In this document: positions 32,890-37,491 of the stretch, piece after piece
Layout: each line of letters starts with the position of its first letter
Numbering within the stretch: position 1 is the first letter of the stretch
NCBI RefSeq assembly: GCF_000181495.1
Contig: NZ_ABCF01000026.1
Location: 1-37,491 of the forward strand
From: Bacillus sp. SG-1
GTDB lineage: Bacteria; Bacillota; Bacilli; Bacillales; Bacillaceae_B
Length of the DNA stretch: 37,491 nt
Reading direction: 5' to 3'
Notes under the pieces: model-generated
Seen by the model: the letters and a program-made list of their open reading frames with translations, nothing else
What the model was told of the DNA's origin: nothing
The model's database searches: none
Translations under genes and position numbers: made by a program

Positions 32890-33460
32890 ATCTTACAAAA
32901 TCCGGTTTCTTTTCTTCCCATTCCTCCCGGAGAATGCCCATCCGAATCGAGTCATAATATTCTCCATTGTAATAACGGCACTTCCTCATCCTGCCTTCGA
33001 GGATCATGCCGACTTTTTCCGCCGCTTTCATCATGCGCTCGTTTCCTGACCAGGTCGTGATGCCGACGCGCGGGATATCAAGTGTCTGGAAGAGGTGTTC
33101 TACCCAAAGAGCCAGTGCTTCTGTGCCGTAACCGCCATTCCAATACTCGGGGCGGTAAATCCCGATGCCTGCTTCAAGCCACTTTGTGTCCTGGTTCTCC
33201 CAATAATAAGTAACGGTGCCGATGATGATGTCATCATCTGCAATAATCGCCAGTCTTTGGTTGTCCCGGCCGTCTTTAATCTTTCTCGTCGTTCCCTTTA
33301 TATAAGATTTATAGTTTGGTTTACTATGCGGGAAGTAAGGGGCATCCCAGTTTTTCCATTCGGGAAGAGTGTCGCCTTCTCCATAAATCAGCTCGAATAA
33401 TTCCGGAAGATCTTCAGGCTCGACTGCCCGTAATGTTACTTTTCGTCCTGTAATAGTCAT
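32888..33460 (-). CDS. GNAT family N-acetyltransferase (RimJ/RimL-like)
   Basis: The 190-residue protein is a GNAT acetyltransferase of the RimJ/RimL type. It begins TGRKVTLRAVEPEDLPELFEL, has the acetyl-CoA loop region GIGIYRPEYWNGGYGTEALALWVEHLF, and ends with the NERMMKAAEKVGMILEGRMRKCRYYNGEYYDS pattern typical of the group. The substrate may be a protein N-terminus or a small amine and cannot be told. The ATG at 33460 has AGGAGAGATAGA before it, so I prefer it to the frame start at 33496. It converges on the palindrome at 32784-32846 and is monocistronic. Confidence 0.88.
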   Translation of the reverse strand: MTITGRKVTLRAVEPEDLPELFELIYGEGDTLPEWKNWDAPYFPHSKPNYKSYIKGTTRKIKDGRDNQRLAIIADDDIIIGTVTYYWENQDTKWLEAGIGIYRPEYWNGGYGTEALALWVEHLFQTLDIPRVGITTWSGNERMMKAAEKVGMILEGRMRKCRYYNGEYYDSIRMGILREEWEEKKPDFVR

Positions 33461-33611
33461 TCTATCTCTCCTATATCTATCGTCAGAATATTTCATCTTA
33501 ATTCATTTAACCATACTCGGCTGTTTCCCTAAAGGAAAATACATTCTCAGAGAGGATTTTCGTTCATATAAGTGAAATATGAAAAGAGGACAAACATAAG
33601 GGGGATTATAA

Positions 33612-33992
33612 ATGACAGTAAAATTAGGCTACATCATTTTATATGTGGAAGATCTGAATAAGACCCTCCATTTTTACAGAGATTTGCTGGGGCTTTCCGT
33701 AAAAATGGAGGCGGGAACATATATTGAACTTGAAACAGGGGGGACGACCCTTTCTTTCAATACAAGGGAATCAGGCAGGGAGATCACCGGGCTGCCGATT
33801 CCGAATCAAAAGCGGAAAGAACAAACATTTGAACTCGGACTAGTCACGGAGGATGTAAAAGGAACCGTGGAAAAGGTAAGAGGGGAAGGAGTCCCGGTCC
33901 TGCTGGAACCGACAGAAAAGCCATGGGGGCAGGTCGTGGCGTATGTTGAAGACCCTGACGGACATTATATCGAAATATGTACACCGCTATAG
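33612..33992 (+). CDS. VOC (glyoxalase/bleomycin-resistance) family protein
   Basis: This 126-residue single VOC domain protein contains two beta-alpha-beta-beta-beta units: LGYIILYVEDLNKTLHFYRDLLGLSV at the start and TFELGLVTEDVKGTVEKVRGEGVPVL in the middle. It ends in YVEDPDGHYIEICTP, which carries the usual metal-binding Glu. Such proteins bind a divalent metal and act as glyoxalases, dioxygenases or antibiotic-binding proteins; none can be favoured. An AAGGGGGATT site precedes the ATG. It is a single gene followed by a hairpin terminator. Confidence 0.9.
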   Translation: MTVKLGYIILYVEDLNKTLHFYRDLLGLSVKMEAGTYIELETGGTTLSFNTRESGREITGLPIPNQKRKEQTFELGLVTEDVKGTVEKVRGEGVPVLLEPTEKPWGQVVAYVEDPDGHYIEICTPL

Positions 33993-34069
33993 CCTCGAGA
34001 GCGGCTCAGCCGCATAAGCCACATTAATAAAGTTCTCCCGAATTATTAAATCTATAGTAACGATTCAAG

Positions 34070-34108
34070 CAGGCCTGTATCCCAGACATCAAGGATACAG
34101 GCTTTTTT
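34070..34108 (+). terminator. Terminator of the VOC gene
   Basis: GCCTGTATCC (34073-34082) pairs perfectly with GGATACAGGC (34093-34102), followed by six T residues. Confidence 0.9.
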
Positions 34109-34185
34109 CATCGCGTCCTCATTTTCAATTACATTAACGAATAGAAATAGTAGTAACAAATATTTTATTCGGGATGGGGAAGCTG

Positions 34186-35031
34186 ATGATACAAATAGCA
34201 GGGAGAACTTTTCGGCAAATAGATTCTTTAAACCTGGGAAGTGTCGAAAAAGAAATCGCTGAAAAGATGTCTGTTGCCGCAGTCGCCTATTCATATCCAT
34301 CAAACAAGGATTTTTTGTTTGAACTGAAATACCGGAAAAATATGATTGAAAGTGCTAAACAAATGAGTGAAGGCAAAGCAGTGTTCACCACTTTCGCTTA
34401 CGCCAGTTGCAACCCTGCCTACTGGGACCTGACAAGTGCAGGGGGATTCAGGCTCAGGTCCGATGTCAATCCCTCTGATGCGGTCAGGGATATTTTCACC
34501 AACAGTGCCCTGTATGCTTTTGAGTGTGCGACAGCCTGTGTCATTATTTATTACCATGCTGTTTTGAACAGTATAGGCAGGTCTGATTTTGATTCGATTT
34601 TTCAAGATCTCTATCTATACAGCTGGCATACGGACGCGGACCTTGGAATTCATACCTTTTATGGAAATCATATCTTGCCTGGCGATGTTGTCTATTTTAA
34701 TAATCCTGATTACAGCCCGGATAATCCCTGGTACAGGGGAGTCAATGCTGTGGTTATGGAAGATGGGCGTTTCTTTGGACATGGACTTGGCATAATGAGC
34801 GATAAGGAAATCTTGGGATTTCTCGATAACATGAGGAAGGAAGGAAGTGACCGATCCGCTTACCTGACAAGTTTGATCACAAGGCTTTCATTTAATAGTG
34901 CAGCGGGATATGGAGTTTCCCAATGGAGCCGGAAAAGTAAACAGCATATCGTCGCTCACCATAACAAGGATTCCATTTCATGCATAAGGTATCGGCGTTA
35001 TCTTTATAAAGGGAAATATTCTCCATATTAG
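34186..35031 (+). CDS. tgl: Protein-glutamine gamma-glutamyltransferase (spore coat transglutaminase)
   Basis: The 281-residue protein matches Bacillus Tgl, which cross-links spore coat proteins through epsilon-(gamma-glutamyl)lysine bonds. The catalytic cysteine is in YAFECATACVIIYYHAV at about residue 114 (Cys116 in B. subtilis). PSDAVRDI, LPGDVVYFNNPDYSP, WYRGVNAVVM and FFGHGLGI are also family segments. It is about 36 residues longer than B. subtilis Tgl (245), all at the C-terminus (SRKSKQHIVAHHNKDSIS...YSPY). GGGGAAG favours the ATG at 34186 over that at 34174. The YjcZ-type sporulation peptide follows. Late mother-cell expression is expected from the family; no sigma-K promoter is evident. 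Confidence 0.93.
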   Translation: MIQIAGRTFRQIDSLNLGSVEKEIAEKMSVAAVAYSYPSNKDFLFELKYRKNMIESAKQMSEGKAVFTTFAYASCNPAYWDLTSAGGFRLRSDVNPSDAVRDIFTNSALYAFECATACVIIYYHAVLNSIGRSDFDSIFQDLYLYSWHTDADLGIHTFYGNHILPGDVVYFNNPDYSPDNPWYRGVNAVVMEDGRFFGHGLGIMSDKEILGFLDNMRKEGSDRSAYLTSLITRLSFNSAAGYGVSQWSRKSKQHIVAHHNKDSISCIRYRRYLYKGKYSPY

Positions 35032-35127
35032 ACTTTCACCCATTTTTGAGGTTGACGGGCTCACATCACGCATAAGCAGAGTACTATAACTAGTGATAAA
35101 TATGCCCTAAAAAGGAAGTGACAAGAA

Positions 35128-35310
35128 ATGTATGGAAATGTAAATGCAGCCCCTAATGTAAATATGGCGCCTACTGCAGTTTCTCCTGCTTACACTGCGC
35201 CAGGTTATGGATATTGTGCTCCAGCCCGTGGATATGGAGACTTTGTATTGATTGTCGTGTTGTTCATCCTATTGATTATCGTAGGAGCTTCATTCGTCCC
35301 TAAGTGTTAA
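35128..35310 (+). CDS. YjcZ-family sporulation protein
   Basis: This 60-residue peptide has a low-complexity N-terminus rich in Asn, Ala, Pro and Tyr (NVNAAPNVNMAPTAVSP), a GYGYCAPARGYGDF link and one hydrophobic helix (FVLIVVLFILLIIVGASF) ending in VPKC. This is the standard layout of YjcZ/YjcM-type small sporulation proteins of Bacillus. AAAAGGAAGTGAC precedes the ATG. It sits about 100 bases after tgl, in the same direction, consistent with a spore-associated role. Its biochemical function is not known. Confidence 0.88.
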   Translation: MYGNVNAAPNVNMAPTAVSPAYTAPGYGYCAPARGYGDFVLIVVLFILLIIVGASFVPKC

Positions 35311-35323
35311 TATATATGATGGA

Positions 35324-35358
35324 AAAAATCCTGTGCAGTGATTTGCACAGGATTTTTT
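35324..35358. terminator. Bidirectional terminator between the YjcZ and MFS genes
   Basis: AAAAATCCTGTGCA and TGCACAGGATTTTTT pair around GTGATT, with A-rich and T-rich flanks suited to both convergent genes. Confidence 0.9.
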
Positions 35359-35359
35359 C

Positions 35360-36616
35360 TTATGAAGCAGTTTCCCTTTCCGGTTTTTTCGCCAGGAGTG
35401 AAAAGATTATGCCGATAGCAGGCAGGATCAGAGTCAATAGCAGGATTTCTGTATATCCATTGAACATATCATAGGCAAACCCGAATGGCAGTGGCCCGAA
35501 AGCCGAACCGAGCACCATCACGGTCGTAGCGGTCCCTTTGATCCGTCCCAGCGCAGCCCTTCCGTAATAGCTCGGCCAGATATAGTTCAGCGCGATCCTT
35601 TCGAAACCTCCGCTGATGCCCCATAACAGTCCGAAGACAATCGCGAGCCAAGGTGTTTTCATTACAAATAAAAATAGGATGAAGATAATTTCCCCGAGGA
35701 AAATCCCGGCAAGAACATAATTGACTTTTACCTTGTCCAAAACCCTTCCGGCTAGCAGGGTCACCGGGAAACCGACGAGTGCCATGAGACTCAGGACAAG
35801 CGCAGCAGATCCAGCGGATAGGTCATTCCATTTAAAGATCGAGATAAGGTGAAACGTGATGCCGGTATTCACCAAAGCCGGGATGCTGACGCAAAATAGG
35901 ATCAGCCAGAATGCTTTCGTCTTCAAAGCTTCCTGGAAAGTCCAGTTATCCTCCAAATCATCTTCCTCTTCTTCGGTCATATCAGGCCTTACTTGCCGTC
36001 CATCAGGAAGCAGGCCGATATCCTCCGGTTTGTTCCGCACAAAAAAGAGGGCAAGTGGAGTAAAGACGACAAGGAGAAGAACTGCCCAGACTGACCAGGT
36101 GAAACTCCAGCCGTATTGAGTCACAAGCCAGGCATTGACGGGCGGAATTGCTGCAGAGCTTGCAAACCCTCCAATCGCCATGAAACTCAGAGCTTTCCCG
36201 CGCTTTAAAATAAACCACTGAGGAACAAGCGTATTCGGGATAAGTGTCAGTGAACCCTGCCCGAATAACCTAATCAGGAAAAAGCCGACGAAGAGCATTG
36301 CGATATTAGAAACCATGCTGTTCAGCAGACAGGCCAGTGCAAGCCCGACTGATGCAATAACGAGCATTCGTCTCTGCCCGAAGCGGTCGATGAACCATCC
36401 AACAAAAAACATACATAACCCCGACAGCAACGTTGCTGCAGAGTAGATGGAGGAAACCTGCGACCGGGTCCAACCGAAATCAGCGATATACCTGTCTATA
36501 AATACAGAGACGGAATACGTCTGCCCTGGCCCGGAAAAAAATACAGCCAGGCCTGAAACGGCGACGATCAACCATCCATAATAAAACTTGGTATGTATAG
36601 GTGCATTTGAGTTCAT
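35360..36616 (-). CDS. MFS transporter, oxalate/monocarboxylate-carrier-like
   Basis: The 418-residue protein has twelve probable membrane helices and the MFS motif between helices 2 and 3 (GWFIDRFGQRRM). The N-terminal YYGWLIVAVSGLAVFFSGPGQTYSVSVF and the WTRSQVSSIYSAATL segment resemble the OxlT/monocarboxylate porter group by eye. The substrate is uncertain; an organic anion is the usual guess. The loop after helix 6 is acidic (MTEEEEDDLEDNWTFQE). I start at the ATG at 36616, which follows AAAGGAGGTTGTAC, not at 36658. It is monocistronic. Confidence 0.88.
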   Translation of the reverse strand: MNSNAPIHTKFYYGWLIVAVSGLAVFFSGPGQTYSVSVFIDRYIADFGWTRSQVSSIYSAATLLSGLCMFFVGWFIDRFGQRRMLVIASVGLALACLLNSMVSNIAMLFVGFFLIRLFGQGSLTLIPNTLVPQWFILKRGKALSFMAIGGFASSAAIPPVNAWLVTQYGWSFTWSVWAVLLLVVFTPLALFFVRNKPEDIGLLPDGRQVRPDMTEEEEDDLEDNWTFQEALKTKAFWLILFCVSIPALVNTGITFHLISIFKWNDLSAGSAALVLSLMALVGFPVTLLAGRVLDKVKVNYVLAGIFLGEIIFILFLFVMKTPWLAIVFGLLWGISGGFERIALNYIWPSYYGRAALGRIKGTATTVMVLGSAFGPLPFGFAYDMFNGYTEILLLTLILPAIGIIFSLLAKKPERETAS

Positions 36617-36762
36617 TGTACAACCTCCTTTCCATAGGATAGCAAAATTGTTGTTCATACTTGTAAAGATTTGACTGCTAATCGCGAATTTTTTTCTGAA
36701 TAGTTAAACTTCAATAAGACCTGAATTTGATAGATAATGGAGATTAAGTTAGGAAAACGAAG

Positions 36763-36984
36763 ATGCAGAGAGTAAATTTATATAAAAACCGCTTACATAT
36801 ACTCTTGTTAAGTTCCCTGATAGAAGGTATGATTACTCATGTTTTGGTCGGTGTCTTTTCTATGGGAAAAGAAATACTATTAAAAGAATGCTATTTTCAT
36901 ATGATGTGCTGCTTCGTCATGGGGTTTTTTACTTATAGCGGGCTCTTCCAAGAGTTCTTCAATACTGGACGAATTCAAGTGTGA
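36763..36984 (+). CDS. Possible small membrane protein (73 aa)
   Basis: A 73-codon frame encodes a hydrophobic, Cys- and Met-rich product (LLSSLIEGMITHVLVGVFSMG, CYFHMMCCFVMGFFTYSGLFQEFF) with perhaps two membrane helices. The upstream AGGAAAACGAAG is only a modest ribosome site. It lies 44 bases before the SulP gene and could form an operon with it. There is no family I recognise; a chance frame cannot be excluded. Confidence 0.45.
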   Translation: MQRVNLYKNRLHILLLSSLIEGMITHVLVGVFSMGKEILLKECYFHMMCCFVMGFFTYSGLFQEFFNTGRIQV

Positions 36985-37028
36985 CAGCAACAATCTAACG
37001 GAAAGAGCATAGAAAGAGGTGCAAGTTT

Positions 37029-37491
37029 TTGTTCAAAAACTTTAAAGCTGAATGGTTTGGAAATGTCAGAGGAGATATCCTTTCAGGGATCGTCGTGGCT
37101 CTGGCTTTGATTCCGGAAGCAATTGCGTTCTCCATCATCGCGGGTGTCGACCCGATGGTTGGACTGTATGCTTCCTTCTGTATTGCGGTTGTCATTGCTT
37201 TTGTCGGAGGACGTCCGGCAATGATTTCAGCAGCGACGGGCGCGATGGCCTTGCTGATGGTTACACTGGTTGCAGATCATGGACTGCAGTATTTATTTGC
37301 AGCCACGATTTTAACGGGTGTGCTTCAGATATTATTCGGAGTTTTTAAGCTCGGGAGATTTATGAAGTTTATCCCGCGCTCTGTTATGATAGGATTCGTA
37401 AACGCCTTGGCGATCTTGATCTTCATGGCGCAGGTTCCTCATTTCCTAGGTGAAGGCATGTTGGTATATGCGTTAATTGCAGGTGCGCTTG
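37029..37491 (+). CDS. SulP-family anion transporter, 5' part only
   Basis: The frame opens with a TTG preceded by AAAGAGGTG and reads [21 protein letters not shown]... for 154 residues to the window edge. SulP hallmarks are clear: [36 protein letters not shown] (first two helices), [14 protein letters not shown] and [39 protein letters not shown]. SulP proteins move sulfate, bicarbonate or other anions with Na+ or H+. The STAS domain expected at the C-terminus lies outside the window. The true substrate is unknown. The gene is intact as far as can be seen. Confidence 0.9.
   Translation, partial: MFKNFKAEWFGNVRGDILSGIVVALALIPEAIAFSIIAGVDPMVGLYASFCIAVVIAFVGGRPAMISAATGAMALLMVTLVADHGLQYLFAATILTGVLQILFGVFKLGRFMKFIPRSVMIGFVNALAILIFMAQVPHFLGEGMLVYALIAGAL

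Noticed and set aside
1..37491. tRNA, rRNA or intact insertion sequence
   Set aside because: I saw no tRNA cloverleaf-like sequence, rRNA segment or transposase frame, though a short fragment could escape reading by eye.

Overview
The window looks like chromosomal DNA from an endospore-forming member of the Bacillaceae. It has moderate G+C, strong AAGGAGG-type ribosome binding sites, T-box leaders on two aminoacyl-tRNA synthetase genes, many rho-independent terminators, and genes resembling B. subtilis YpuA, YueD, TcyP, Cls, RodA, MgtE, Tgl and YjcZ. The genus cannot be fixed from sequence alone. I see no rRNA, tRNA, CRISPR array, prophage or intact insertion sequence. The last gene (SulP transporter) runs off the right edge.

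Layout. 1-4700: two small membrane proteins, T-box plus tyrosyl-tRNA synthetase, cold-shock protein, a GNAT acetyltransferase and a secreted YpuA-like protein. 4700-9800: a 52-bp tandem array, an unusual fused two-domain Opp/Dpp-type permease without partners, a small acidic lipoprotein gene interrupted by one stop codon, and a membrane PAS-GGDEF-EAL c-di-GMP protein. 9800-16600: a composite nest of hairpin repeats, a YueD-like reductase, a lipoprotein/epimerase pair, cardiolipin synthase and the cystine transporter TcyP. 16600-24200: a gene-poor stretch with small palindromes, a coupled histidine phosphatase/NUDIX pair, a DUF899-like/VOC fusion, CBS, secreted and LysM-CAP proteins, three small genes and a lipid kinase. 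24200-28400: envelope and translation genes (DUF368/PopT, argS with T-box, rodA). 28400-32800: a second 52-bp hairpin array and a magnesium block (CNNM/CorC protein downstream of mgtE). 32800-37491: GNAT, VOC, the spore-coat transglutaminase Tgl, a YjcZ-type sporulation peptide, an MFS carrier and the start of a SulP transporter.

Functional themes are translation control by uncharged tRNA (Tyr, Arg), cell-envelope synthesis (RodA, PopT, Cls, lipid kinase, LysM-CAP), Mg2+ homeostasis (MgtE and a CNNM protein in the same direction) and spore coat assembly. The most unusual content is not protein-coding. Several families of intergenic palindromic DNA recur: (i) two long near-perfect hairpins sharing a 19-nt core with unrelated but self-complementary arms; (ii) a GC-rich dispersed element present twice, once broken up by two other hairpin elements; (iii) tandem arrays with a period close to 52 bp in two, perhaps three, unrelated sequences; (iv) two related hairpin terminators. 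I found no convincing new multi-gene system; the repeat families are the best candidates for undescribed biology here.
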